A DNA stretch of 64,000 nt, taken from the NCBI GenBank assembly GCA_036937835.1, contig CM072878.1, positions 1,308,501-1,372,500 of the forward strand. Direction: 5' to 3'. Position numbers and translations under genes: made by a program. The DNA is from Pampus argenteus. Lineage: Eukaryota > Chordata > Actinopteri > Scombriformes > Stromateidae. The notes below the pieces were generated by a model that worked only from the letters and a program-made list of their open reading frames with translations, ran no database searches and had not been told where the DNA came from. This document shows positions 10,887-24,954 of this stretch, one piece after another. Position 1 is the stretch's first letter, and each line of letters begins with the position of its first letter.

Positions 10887-13410
10887 ATGAGCCACCGGCA
10901 CCGCGCGCTCAGCTGCCTCCTCGCCGCGCTGCTGCTGCTGGACGGTCCCGGGCGCGTCGCGGAGCTCGCGGTGGCGGCGGAGTACTCCTCCAAAACGGAC
11001 TTGGACTACGAGTTCGGGGACTACCGGGGGAAGTGGTGCATCGACGACCACGGGTTTGTTTACGGCATCGGAGAGGTTTATTACCCGAGCCCCACGGCTT
11101 GTCCGTGCACGTGCACCGTGGACGGTCCAGTGTGCGTCCGACCCAAGTGTCCCCGCATCCACCCGCAGTGCACGCGGATCAGGTATAAGGCATGCTGTCC
11201 GGTGTGTGAGGCTATGGCCAGGGTCTGTGTGTACGGGGGCAAAACGTACCGGCTCATGGAGGAGTTCAGGGTGAGAATGATCCAAACTTCTACACCCCTT
11301 CTATCTCTCCATTTCTCCATCCATCCATCTATCCATCCATATATCCCTCCATCCCTCCATTTATCCATCCATTTATCCATCCATCCACCCATCCCTCCAT
11401 CTATCCATCTTTCCCTCCATCCATTTATCCATCCATCCATTTATCCATCCATCCATCCCTCCATCCATCCATCCATCCATCCCTCCATCCCTCCATCCAT
11501 CCATCCATCCATCCCTCCATCCACATAGCTTCACATTGATTCCATGAGGCTGCTGTGTTATTATATTTTGCACATGTGTGATAAAGCTTATGTGATCCAC
11601 TGTACATAAAGATATGTAATTTTTAAAATTGTTAATCTTGCCTGCATGTCAAGGTTATATTTCTGTATGTTAACAGGTAAACTTTTCATTTTGTTCATAG
11701 AATATATGTATGTTGTAACCTTCCTCCTCACTGTGTCACAGCCAGTGCTCCCATACTGGGCTAATACACCTGAACCAAGATTTATATTCAATGCACCGTA
11801 TATGCAAAATATCACCAAAAAATTATCAAGCTGAAAGGTAGATTTTGTAAGAGTTCACAGGGTTCGGGTTAGGTATCATCTACAGCGTGTGAAATAATGT
11901 ATTGCTGGTAATTAGTGAAATGGTTAAATGTGTCATAAAGTCATGCTCCTGGGATGGTCGCCCCTATGTCTGAATAATCCAGCCTTTATAATAGTTATAT
12001 ATGGTAATATTAAAGCTGCACCAATCAATAGTTTATACTAATGATCACAAAAAAATACTGTAAGTGTGAAAGTGGTTGTTTGTAATGAAGAGAATTATGA
12101 CCCAAGTTTGCTTCTCCTCAGCTCTACAGAGCGTTCTGGAGACTTTAAACTCGTTTTTGTTCTCGTCGCTCTCTTCAGCCATCGAGGGGTGTGGCCATGA
12201 CTCAACAGCTCCCCCAGAGTATAGCTGACTTAAAGGCAGCTATACTCTATACAGATCAGCTGTGTTTGTATGTTGTTTCACATGATTTACGGGGAACATG
12301 GTCTAGATTGTGAAGTGTAAGCCTTTAGCAGTGCGGCTGATTGTTCATATGTCCACGTGTAAATGCATAAAGTCAATGCAAACTGTGTTTCAGTTGTCGA
12401 GGTGTGAGCGGTGTCGCTGTGAGGCCAACAGAGAGGTGTACTGCACCATTTCAGACTGCCCCGCCCCTCACTGCGTCAACCCCGCCTACGAACCCAACCA
12501 CTGCTGCCCCATCTGTAAGGCTGGTAAGTCTTAGTCATCACTCACTTACATTTCTAACATTTCCACTACATTTTTGAATATGCAAATATAAAATGAGCAT
12601 AAGATGATTTATATCTATGGCAAAGGTGCTAATCTAGCGAAAGCTAGCTGGAGGAGACAGTCATGCTACCCTTAGATAATCTTAAAGTTTAATTTAATTA
12701 TTAATTCTCTGTATTAATAGTTATGTTTCTATTTTGATGAATGAACTTTCACCTACTTTAATGCAGTTATTGATTCCACAGAACTAAAGTATGCAGCAGC
12801 TAAATGCAGTTATGACTCCTGATCAGGGTCACTAGTTAGCAGATCAATCATGCAATTCAGTGTAAATAATTCACCTAAATTATAGCAAAACAATAGCGTT
12901 GTTTTCTATAAGCAATTGATCAAAATAGTGAGTTTATTAAAAGTTTATTTTCTGAAACACACTAATTAAAATGTATTGGTAGAATCTACATTTCATCATC
13001 TGAAGGCAGAGTCAGGTATCTGTAGTTTTAAGTTCTTGCTGTCACTTTGATCCTTTTAAGGTTTAAAACAAAAGTGTTGAAAGCTGATACGTAGTTTGCT
13101 CTCTGGCAACCTTTTTGGTTTAGAAATGACAACATGCGGTCGTATTTTACCGTGCATACATCGTCTCAAGTTAAAACCTCGTTGTCTGAGTCAACAGGTA
13201 TCTCTCATCCTCCTAAAGAAGTCATCAACACACACACTTGTTTAATCCCATAGCCTCTGTATGTTGTGACAGCGTGTGTTCACCCTGCAGCTTTCAGGAG
13301 CAGCGCTGGTTATGTCACATCATACACCCTGCAGCTTACAGAGCCACATCCCTGTTATGTCATGCATGCTTTCACTGTCACTTGTATTAAAGTCTTATTC
13401 TAATATTAGT

Positions 13411-13474
<64 letters not shown>

Positions 13475-16400
13475 ACAAGAATAGCAGCAGCTTTTTGTAG
13501 AATAGATGCAGCTGAAGCATTATTAAATGGCTGATGACCATCACTTCAACATACTATCTGCTTCCTAGTTGCCTTGCTGCTTGATGGCAGCTGCAGTTAA
13601 GTTGTAGTTTCTATTTTTACAGTCGGACAGATGGTTTGGTGGGATGCAGCAGCGCTATTGAGCCGCTCTGTTGCGTCATTGTTGTTTTTTTTCCTCACTG
13701 CTGCCAAATTCCCTCACGTCAGCTGTGTTTTATGGAACACGGTTGGATCTGGCATCAGATGAACTGTACTTCCTGTACTCCCGCTGACTGCCGTTGGTAA
13801 TTGTTTCACAGGTAGCTGCCAAAAAAAGGAACCCCCATCTGCCAAAGAAGGATGGAAATAATATCAAAGGATACTTGTAATAAATGCAAAATGGTATATG
13901 TCCAGTCCAAAATGCATATAACAGCTTTATTTAAAAAATATATTATATAGTACAAACACATGTTGCATGTGTCTCATCGTCCACTTTAGTCTTGTCTGTC
14001 CCCCGTCCACCTGCATCATTTAAAGATAAAACAAACAGAAGAGAAGTAAATCAAAAAAACCTGATAAAAATTAAATCAACATCTCCAAGAGTCCAAAACA
14101 AGATAATTAAATGTGGACTCCTGAATATTAGGTCCTTGTCCTCTAAAGCTGTTTTAGTAAATGAATTAATATCTGATTATGATATTGATTTATTCTGCCT
14201 CACTGAAACCTGGTTGCAGGAGGATAAATATGTTAGTTTAAATGAATCCACTCCCCCCAGTCATTGTAATACTCATATTCCTCGAAGTACTGGTCGAGGT
14301 GGTGGAGTTGGAGCCATATTTGACTCTAGTTTACTCATTAATCCTAAACCTAAACTAAATTATAATTCATTTGAAAGTCTCGTTCTTAGCCTGACTCACC
14401 CAACCTGGAAAGCATTACAGCCAATATTATTTGTTATATTATATCAAGCTCCAGGTCCTTATTCTGAATTTCTATCTGAATTTGCAGAATTTGCATCAGG
14501 CTTGGTCGTTAAAACAGATAAAGTAATTATTGTAGGTGATTTTAATATTCATGTCGACAACCATAGTGATAGTCTTAGTACTGCATTTATCTCTTTGTTA
14601 GACTCAATTGGCTTCTGTCAGAGTGTAAACAAACCGACTCATTGTCTGAACCACACTCTTGACCTTATACTCTCATATGGCATTGAAATTGATCATCTAA
14701 TAGTCTTTCCACATAATCCTATCCTATCTGACCATTTTCTAATAACCTTTGAGTTCATACTACTGGACTATAAGCCTTTTTTCAGAAACTCCTACAGCAG
14801 AAGAATCTCGCCTAGCCTGGCAAGATAATCTTGTAATTTATAGGAAGGCTCTGCGTAATGCCAGAACAGCCTATTATTCTTCATTAATTGAGGAAAATAA
14901 GAACAACCCCAGGTTTCTCTTCAGCACTGTAGCCAGGCTAACAGAGAACCACAGCTCTATTGAGTCATCTATTCCTTTAAGCCTAACTAGTAATGACTTC
15001 ATGAGCTTCTTTAATGATAAAATTCTAAATATTAGAGACAAAATTCATCACCTTTTGCCCCCAACAGGCACTCATCTGATTTCAGATACAGCAAGTTTGG
15101 AAATAGCTATAAAACCTGACATATATTTAGACTGCTTTTCTCCCGTCGACATTAAACAAATAACTACAATAATTACTTCATCTAAGTCGTCAACCTGTCT
15201 CTTAGACCCCATCCCAACCAGGCTGCTTAAAGGTGTATTACCTTTAGTTAGCCCTTCCTTATTAAATATGATTAATCTGTCTTTATTATCAGGATATGTA
15301 CCACAGTCCTTTAAAATAGCTGTGATTAAGCCTCTTCTAAAAAAACCAACTCTAGATCAAGAGGTTTTAGCCAATTACAGACCAATATCAAACCTTTCAT
15401 TCATCTCGAAGGTACTTGAGAAAGCCGTAGCCAATCAGCTATGTGACTTTCTCCACACAAACAGTTTATTTGAGGAGTTTCAGTCAGGATTTAGAGTAAA
15501 TCATAGCACAGAGACTGCACTAGTTAAAGTTACAAACGACCTCCTAATGGCATCAGACAAAGGACTCATCTCTGTACTTGTCCTATTAGATCTTAGTGCC
15601 GCATTTGACACCATTGACCATCAGATTCTTTTACAGAGACTGGAATACCAAATTGGCATTAAAGGAACCGCCCTAGGCTGGTTTAAGTCATATTTCCTAG
15701 ACCGTTCTCAGTTTGTTCATGTTCATGATGAATCCTCCATGCAAACCAAAGTTTCTCATGGAGTCCCACAAGGTTCTGTATTAGGACCACTTCTATCCAG
15801 TTTATATAAGCTTCCTCTAGGGAACATTATTAGGAATCACTCAATTAACTTACTGTTATCAAATCAAATAAAATCAAATTGTATTTATATAGCCCAAAAT
15901 CACAAAATACATTTGTCTCAAAGGGCTTTACAATCTGTACAGGGAGTGACACCCTCTGTCCTTAGACCCTCGATTCGAGTGAGGAAAAACTTGCCCACCA
16001 AAAAACCTTTTAACAGGGAAAAAGGTGGAAGAAACCTCAGGAAGAGCCACAGAGGAGGGATCCCTCTCCCAGGACGGACAGACGTGCAATGATGTCACAT
16101 GTACAGAACAAATCAACACACACATATTGTACACTCACAATGAATAACAGTGACAAATAATGACAATGATAAAATGAGAATAATGACAATGAATGATGAA
16201 TTATTACAGTAACAGTGAAACTAGTGGTAAAGATACAGATGCACAGCAGCAAATCATTAACTAACTATAAACTGTAATGGGGATATGGCAACAATGATGA
16301 CGGTGACAACACATGCAGAAGACGCCACGCAGGACCACAGCAGCAGACACAGTCCACAAGAACCTGCTGGACGAGAGAGCACAGAAACTCCGGGGAAGAA

Positions 16401-17383
16401 TCACCTAACTAAACACCAACCATGCATTAAGGATATATAAAATGGTAATGGTAATTGGTGGTGGTAATAAAAACCACAAGGAACCAATAAAAATTGTAAT
16501 TCATTGTGAGTGTACAATATGTGTGTGTTGATTTGTTCTGTACATGTGACATCATTGCACGTCTGTCCGTCCTGGGAGAGGGATCCCTCCTCTGTGGCTC
16601 TTCCTGAGGTTTCTTCCACCTTTTTCCCTGTTAAAAGGTTTTTTGGTGGTTAGTTTTTCCTCACTAATCGAGGGTCTAAGGACAGAGGGTGTCACTCCCT
16701 GTACAGATTGTAAAGCCCTCTGAGACAAATGTGACTTTGGGCTATACAAATAAAATTTGATTTGATTATAATAATATCAAACCCGTATGATGAGGCTATT
16801 TTAGAATATACTTGAACCATTGAAGACTTTGTTGTGCATCAGATTAGTGGTTGTTGGTGAAAGCTATTTAAAGCTGTATTTATTTTTACAGAATAACATT
16901 AACATTAGTTTGTAGTTTGTGTCCAGCTGATGAATGTGAGTCTGCTTGCAGCTTGACGAACTCCAGAAGGAGAAATCTGTCCCTTTAGCAGCTAAATGCT
17001 CCACAGTGCTCTGCAGCTAGTTGTTAACTTTATCTGCCATTTGGTGCAAAATAGAGCTACAAGTCACTTCTGTGTGGGCATACAAACATCTTCAGCGTTT
17101 TGTAAGCAACCTGCCCTGCGCTGTACTTCCTGTCCTTCCAGGTCCCAACTGCTTTGCTGGGAACAGGGTAATCCCAGCCGGGGAGCATGTGAACATTGAC
17201 GAGGAGACAGTATGCTACTGCACCTACCGGGACGGGACGTGGCATATTCACCCACAGGCCACCTGCGAGCCACGCCCAGGCCCCGGCCCAACACCCAGCA
17301 CCCACACCGAGCCTCCTGGGGACAGGGAGACCCGGGGGCGAGGGGGGAGGGCATTTATTCCCAGACTGGATGTGATACCATGA
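10887..17383 (+). CDS. Brorin-family secreted protein with von Willebrand C domains (VWC2-like)
   Basis: Predicted secreted extracellular protein; brorin-family members are known as BMP antagonists in neural tissue. Coding exons 10887-11270, 12394-12523 and 17142-17383 join in frame to 251 aa. The start has a good context (CACCATGAG) and opens a signal peptide (ALSCLLAALLLL, about residues 8-18, cleavage near 30). An in-frame ATG at 10848 is an alternative. The first VWC domain (51-107) starts GKWCIDDHGFVY and ends CCPVC. The second (114-169) has CERCRCEAN and ends CCPIC. The third module starts GPNCFAG at 172. Phrases such as CERCRCEAN, CCPICK and the CTY..GTW block favour VWC2 over VWC2L. 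Odd points: the third module keeps only C175, C196, C198 and C213. The cysteine expected at 193 is Glu, and the usual last cysteine is replaced by a Pro/Arg/Gly-rich tail (214-251). Family is certain; whether this is vwc2, vwc2l or a third paralogue is not, so no symbol is given. Confidence 0.9.
11306..11523. repeat. (CATC)n microsatellite next to a splice donor
   Basis: Long run of CATC with scattered CCTC, TATC and TTAT variants. It begins about 35 bases after the exon 1 donor of the VWC2-like gene. Open frames on both strands through it are artefacts of the tetranucleotide period. Confidence 0.95.
13412..13471. repeat. (GT)n microsatellite
   Basis: About 30 uninterrupted GT units inside intron 2 of the VWC2-like gene. 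Confidence 0.97.
13985..15860 (+). mobile_element. L2-type LINE, endonuclease plus partial reverse transcriptase, defective
   Basis: Non-LTR retrotransposon inside intron 2 of the VWC2-like gene. Frame one (13992-14828) is an APE-type endonuclease: LLNIRSLSSK, LTETWL, VGDFNIH and LSDHFL supply the Asn, Glu, Asp and Asp-His landmarks. A second frame from about 14790 carries the linker and reverse transcriptase: NYRPISNLSF, FQSGFRVNHSTETAL, LDLSAAFDTIDH and GVPQGSVLGPLL. The two frames overlap out of register near 14780, so there is at least one frameshift and probably a deletion. The RT stops just before the expected catalytic YADD motif, where an inverted repeat unit begins at 15861. The 3' half of the RT is absent, so the copy is dead. 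Clade assignment (L2 in the CR1 supergroup) rests on these motifs and the fish-typical 3' tail nearby. Confidence 0.88.
15861..16767. repeat. Large inverted repeat with L2-like 3' tails facing outward
   Basis: Left arm 15861-16147 and right arm 16499-16767 are reverse complements with high identity, separated by a ~350-base non-repeated spacer. Both outer ends carry an AAATAAAATTTGATTTGATT-like tail (inverted on the left), as at the end of the L2 copy at 30.6 kb. Inner sequence includes TATAGCCCAAA, GGGCTTTACAATCTGTAC and CCTCTCCCAGGACGGACAG, phrases that recur in fish L2-type 3' UTRs. The arms are arranged head to head. The unit sits exactly where the upstream LINE reverse transcriptase breaks off. 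It may be a foldback element or a rearranged LINE insertion. Confidence 0.85.
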
Positions 17384-17396
17384 AAAGTTTTTGTTA

Positions 17397-17402
17397 AATA
17401 AA
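17397..17402 (+). terminator. Polyadenylation signal, VWC2-like gene
   Basis: AATAAA only 13 bases after the stop codon, with a second AATAAA at 17438-17443. A third candidate at 20090-20095 would give a 2.7 kb 3' UTR. Which is used cannot be told from sequence. Confidence 0.5.
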
Positions 17403-18399
17403 TGTCTTATAGATGGAAGAGCTGCTCTCCAGGTACAAATAAACTCTTAACTGTATAAGTATCAGGAAAGATAGACGGGGCTTAAATGCCATTACTCACA
17501 TTTAGGTTTTACACAACCAATGATGAATATTTCAGAAGAAATGTGGAAGTCAAACTGATAATCTGAGTTGGTTTCAAGGTTTAGAAGGAACTAGTGGACG
17601 AAACTGGCAACACCCGAAAAATACAAATTCATATAGTAGCATACATGACCTTCAGACAGTTTCTTCATACTTTGTTTTCATAATATTTTTATTTTTATTG
17701 TAGGTTCTTCACTAGCATGATGGCTGTAGCATTACAATGTCAGTCTGTCAGTCGACCGCTGGTCCAGACAGAAATATCTAAGCTTGGTCCAGAGAGGATT
17801 AGACCTGCTGAATGTTTCCGACAGTGCCACATTTGATACACACATTCATGTCCCCATCAGGACATTAATTGTAATAACTGACAACATTAAAACATCAAAC
17901 ATCAAATCAAATTTTTCACACAGACTGGAAGAGCGTTTCTTTATGTAGCATCATAGCATGAGGGAGTACAAAGGTGTTACCATGACGATGGGAGGACATT
18001 TCTCTTCATTTGATCATATTTAAAGTAAAGTTGGACTTGTTGTCATCTTAGCGACTCAATTTAAAATATGTTGTAGTGAGAATAATGCATTCAATGAGTC
18101 TAAAGTACAAATAAATAAGCCTCCACACAACCCCCAGGAAAGTGGTGCTGAATGCAGCCTTACATGTAACCTAGTTTAGCCTACTTTCCTTCACCACCAT
18201 CATATTACAATTATTAATCTTACATAGCCACAAATAGATAGATTAATTACACCATTGCTATGCATCCAGTAAACAAGCTGTTGTCTTTCAGTGATGGTTG
18301 GAAAGTGAGGGATCACCACAGGTATTACAATTCATCCTGAGGCAGCATATTTCATGGCATCCTGTAGTTGTCAAGATACTGAAAACCACAAATGTGAAC

Positions 18400-19126
18400 G
18401 ATGTATTCAGTACTTAAGTAAAAGTACCAATAAATAATGTACTACTGCATGAAAAATCCTACTTAAGTAAAAGTACATTAGTATTATCAGCTTGATGTAG
18501 TTAAAGTACTGCAGTATCAGTACATAAGTATGTAGTAGCTGCTGGAGGTGGAGCTAGTTTCAACTACTTTATATACAGTTAGCTAGTTTAGTCCAGTGGT
18601 TCCCAACCTAGGGGTCGGGGCCCTCCAAAGGGTCACCAGATAAATCTGAGGGGTCGTGAGATGATTAATGGGAGAGGAAAGAAGAAGAAACAAAGTTCTG
18701 ATACACAAATCTGTTTTCAGCTTTTGGACTTTTTCTCTAATCTTTGATTTCTGCTGAAATATTGGATCATTTGAACATTTATTGAAATGAAACCATGTGA
18801 GAAGTTTAGAGGTAAAAATCACTATTTGGTGGAGCTGTTAACAACTCATAGACATCTGAAATGTGACCCGACTACACACTGCTTTTAGTAAGACGTCAAC
18901 AGACTAAAAGGTTGAAACCACTGGTTTCATCTTTAACAATGTGTTGGATTTTAAAAGCTTCTTATATTATCCATTGAGTCAAATCTGCATCTGAACAGTA
19001 ACTAAAGCTGTCAGATAAATGTAGTGGAGTAGAAGTATGAAGTAGCATCAAATAAAAATATACTTAAAGTATAAAGTACCTCAGAATTGTACTTGAGTAA
19101 ATGTACTTAGTTGGTTTCCACCTCTG
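18400..19126. mobile_element. Non-autonomous DNA element rich in AAGTAAAAGTAC, with a nested hAT-like MITE
   Basis: Flanks are built of TACTTAAGTAAAAGTAC-type blocks (18405-18530 and 19020-19110) and end in TTTCCACCTCTG, the terminal repeat of a very common fish MITE; the left terminus is degraded. Inside lies a second unit, annotated separately. A matching composite is found inverted at 62.1-62.5 kb. Confidence 0.65.
18594..18923. mobile_element. hAT-like MITE nested in the larger element
   Basis: A 330-base unit with imperfect terminal inverted repeats, CAGTGGTTCCCAACC on the left and GGTTGAAACCACTG on the right. The flanking octamers GTTTAGTC and GTTTCATC resemble a diverged 8-bp target duplication. 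The ends match those of the longer hAT element at 33.7 kb, but the interior does not code for protein. Confidence 0.7.
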
Positions 19127-20584
19127 TCAACCTCACAGTGGCACTAGAGTAAAGTAATGTGGCTCATCGCCTGGCAGCATGAATGTTTGTATAAAACCTG
19201 CTGAGACATTTCAGTCTGGACCAACCGACAGGCTGACATCCCGCCTGCACATGACCACGTCTATAGTGTCTACATGCTCTTCTGCTACAGCCCCACTAGG
19301 ACTGGATTTTGGGAGGTGTGTGAAATGAATGTGTGTGTGTGATATAGCTGCCGGAGGGGAAACAAGTGCTGGGTGCAGATGGTGGTTTGGGTGCTCTCCA
19401 TGGCCCTGCTGGTTTCCGTCTGTAAGCAGAGAGAAACCAGTGAAGTCCAAGTAGACCATACACACACACACACACACACAATGCTAAGAATGACTGCATA
19501 AGCAGAAAAAAGGATGATTCACTCTACTTGTAGCAGAAGGTACAGTATATACACATGTAACAGAGCGTTTAGCATATCACCTGTATACTGCACAGGTCAG
19601 TCCTCTTAGTTTCACCTCGTCAGTGGTTGGTTGCGTACTGCGTTTCTTTTTTCTTGACCGTTGCTCCTGCAGTGTGGTCACTGATGATTTGGCCTCTTTG
19701 AAACTTCATTATCTTCAGTTTTTCATTAAACTCATATATCAAAGGACTGAACACCAGACCTTTCATAGCTAAAGATGGGTCATTTCCCTCTTTCAGGCAT
19801 CATCTCTTTTCAACGTATTTTCTGTCATCTTGACTCTCTTCTTCTTCATAGTGGAGACATTTCAAGTATATTGCAATAAGGAAGCGTGCCAGTCAGATTG
19901 AATTCAGTTTAAAAGCTTTTAAAAGCTCTACGGGCTGGTATGTAGTGGTCCTCAGGTTTAGAGCTCAGTTCACCTTGTGGTTTCCCTCCTAAATGTATGT
20001 GGTGATGTTGTCTCATCTGTAAATGGCTTCAGTTACTGTGTACGAACTGTACAGATGTCAGTATGGTGTCTGTGAGCTGCAGGTTGTCAAATAAAACCTG
20101 GACAAGTCTTGGCCAGTCTCAGTGTGCCCTCTAGTGGTAAGTCTGAGGAAGTGCATGCACAACATGCATGTGCTGCTTCCTGGTACATCTACAGTATGTA
20201 TTAGGAACAGTTGGTCAGCAGTTATGACTGTCTAGAACTAGCGTCCATGTTGGCTCTTGTTAATGGTAATGTCATATATATTAACATATGGGCATATCAA
20301 TTAAAAACTGTTGGCCTCAAAACAGAAGCCAAGAGGAAAAACAAGTGTGTATATAAAGTAATAAATAGGTAGTTTCTAGCTCTAAAATCCCTCCGTTACT
20401 CCAATTCAGCTCAACAAGTAAAACACGAGTAGATTTTAATTTCTGCCTGTTGATTCTATCCACCTCAGACTGTTGAAGCCTCACATTTCACACAGATCAT
20501 TGGATGTTCTCATTACATGTTTCCACCCTTTAATCCTCTACATTAAGTGTAAATGACAGACGTGCAGCTCAATTATCAACAGTT

Positions 20585-20590
20585 TTTATT
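20585..20590 (-). terminator. rpl23: Polyadenylation signal, rpl23
   Basis: TTTATT on the + strand, AATAAA on the transcript strand, about 26 bases downstream of the rpl23 stop codon. The very short 3' UTR is usual for ribosomal protein genes. Confidence 0.8.
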
Positions 20591-20616
20591 GAAAACAAAC
20601 AGGTGCAGGGTCCAGT

Positions 20617-23217
<2,601 letters not shown>

Positions 23218-23252
23218 TGCTGCAGCAGGGAAAGAGGGAGGCGGAGAGAAGG
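23218..23252 (-). promoter_or_regulatory. rpl23: 5' TOP-like pyrimidine tract of rpl23
   Basis: Read on the minus strand, the bases directly upstream of the start codon are CCTTCTCTCC, GCCTCCCTCTTTCCC and then CTGCTGCAGCA. A terminal oligopyrimidine leader is the hallmark of ribosomal protein mRNAs and couples their translation to mTOR/LARP1 signalling. The exact cap site is inferred to lie in this tract. Confidence 0.7.
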
Positions 23253-23714
23253 ATTGTGGGATATAACGTTCAACAGAACGTCATCCGGGTCAAGGCGGGG
23301 AGCTGCGCTGCGTTCACGACTGTCGGAAATAAAACTATTAACGTTTACTGTTATGTTGTTGTTTTTACATTATGCACAATATTAATGGAATTAATGCTAT
23401 TAATAGAATCATCATGTATTGTTTATTTAGACATTTTCATTCAAACTGTAAATATAAGAGAATCATGCTGCCGATCCCTAAACTGTTTTACAGCTATTTA
23501 CTTTCCATTAGCACTTGTTTACATTATTGTTTATGCCTTCATATCACAATTCAATTCACTCATTATTAATATTTGATGATAATATATATTTGTAATGTAT
23601 GTGTTATATATATATTATATGTGTGTGTCTGTGTATATGGGATGATCTAATGTGCATTTCTCTGCATACTGTATGTGTTGTGACCAATAAAGAATAAAAT
23701 CTCTCACACATGTA

Positions 23715-24952
23715 CACTCACCGGTTACTTTATTAGGTACACCATGCTAGTAACGGGTTGGACCCCCTTTTGCCTTCAGAACTGCCTCAATTCTTCGTGG
23801 CATAGATTCAACAAGGTGCTGGAAGCATTCCTCACAGAGTTTGGTCCATATTGACATGATGGCATCACACAGTTGCCGCAGATTTGTCGGCTGTACATTC
23901 ATGATGTGAATCTCCCGTTCCACCACATCCCAAAGATGCTCTATTGGATTGAGATCTGGTGACTGTGGAGGCCATTTGAGTACAGTGAACTCATTGTCAT
24001 GTTCAAGAAACCAGTCTGAGATGATTCCAGCTTTATGACATGGCGCATTATCCTGCTGAAAGTAGCCATCAGAAGTTGGGTACATTGTGGTCGTAAAGGG
24101 TTGGACATGGTCAGCAACAATACTCAGGTAGGCTGTGGCGTTGCAACGATGCTCAGTTGGTACCAAGGGGCCCAAAGAGTGCCAAGAAAATATTAACCCT
24201 AACCCTAACCCTAACCCACACCATAACACCACCACCACCAGCCTGAACCGTTGATACAAGGCAGGATGGATCCATGCTTTCATGTTGTTGACGCCAAATT
24301 CTGACCCTACCATCCGAATGTCGCAGCAGAAATCGAGACTCATCAGACCAGGCAATGTTTTTCCAATCTTATTGTCCAATTTCGATGAGCTTGTGCAAAT
24401 TGTAGCCTCAGTTTCCTGTTCTTAGCTGAAAGGAGTGGCTCCCGGTGTGGTCTTCTGCTGCTGTAGCCCATCTGCCTCAAAGTTCGACGTACTGTGCGTT
24501 CAGAGATGCTCTTCTGCCTACCTTGGTTGTAACGGGTGGTTATTTAAGTCACTGTTGCCTTTCTATCAGCTCGAACCAGTCTGGCCATTCTCCTCTGACC
24601 TCTGGCATCAACGGGGCATTTCCGCCCACAGAACTGCTGCTCACTGGATATTTTTTCTTTTTTGCACCATTCTCTGTAAACCTTAGAGATGGTTGTGCGT
24701 GAAAATCCCAGTAGATCAGCAGTTTTTGAAATACTCAGACCAGCCCTTCTGGCACCAACAACCATGCCACGTTCAAAGTCACTCAAATCACCTTTCTTCC
24801 CCATACTGATGCTCGGTTTGAACTGCAGGAGATTGTCTTGACCATGTCTACATGCCTAAATGCACTGAGTTGCCGCCATGTGATTGGCTGATTAGAAATT
24901 AAGTGTTAACGAGCAGTTGGACAGGTGTACCTAATAAAGTGGCCGGTGAGTG
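23715..24952 (-). mobile_element. Tc1/mariner transposon with complete ends, broken transposase
   Basis: Terminal inverted repeats of 29 bases at 23715-23743 and 24924-24952 (core TTTATTAGGTACACC) are flanked by TA on both sides, the Tc1 target duplication. The minus strand encodes a degraded transposase. The N-terminal paired-like DNA-binding part starts at 24804 (MGKKGDLSDFERGMVVGARR, then LGFSRTTISKVYREW). It is stopped by an in-frame TAA near 24544, where the frame would otherwise continue. A frameshift follows near 24370. The catalytic half (FQQDNAPCHKA, then WPPQSPDLNPIEHLWD) runs to the stop at 23747. A telomere-like hexamer run (24193-24217) lies inside the coding part. It should be immobile on its own, but its ends look usable in trans. 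Confidence 0.93.
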
Positions 24953-24954
24953 TA

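Larger units (their letters stand above)
17444..20584. other. Interval between the VWC2-like gene and rpl23
   Basis: No coding exon was recognised. It contains a composite MITE (18400-19126), short CA runs near 19330 and 19460, and a polyadenylation-like AATAAA at 20090 that could mark a long 3' UTR of the VWC2-like gene. The remainder is plain AT-rich sequence. Confidence 0.55.

Noticed and set aside
10770..11285. 171-codon frame antisense to exon 1 of the VWC2-like gene
   Set aside because: Shadow of the GC-rich coding exon; no family similarity.
11081..11607. Trp-Met-Asp-Gly repeat frames on the minus strand
   Set aside because: Generated by the (CATC)n repeat in intron 1.
15861..16092. 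Apparent in-frame C-terminal extension of the LINE reverse transcriptase
   Set aside because: Frame runs by chance into the inverted repeat; the translated part has no RT similarity.
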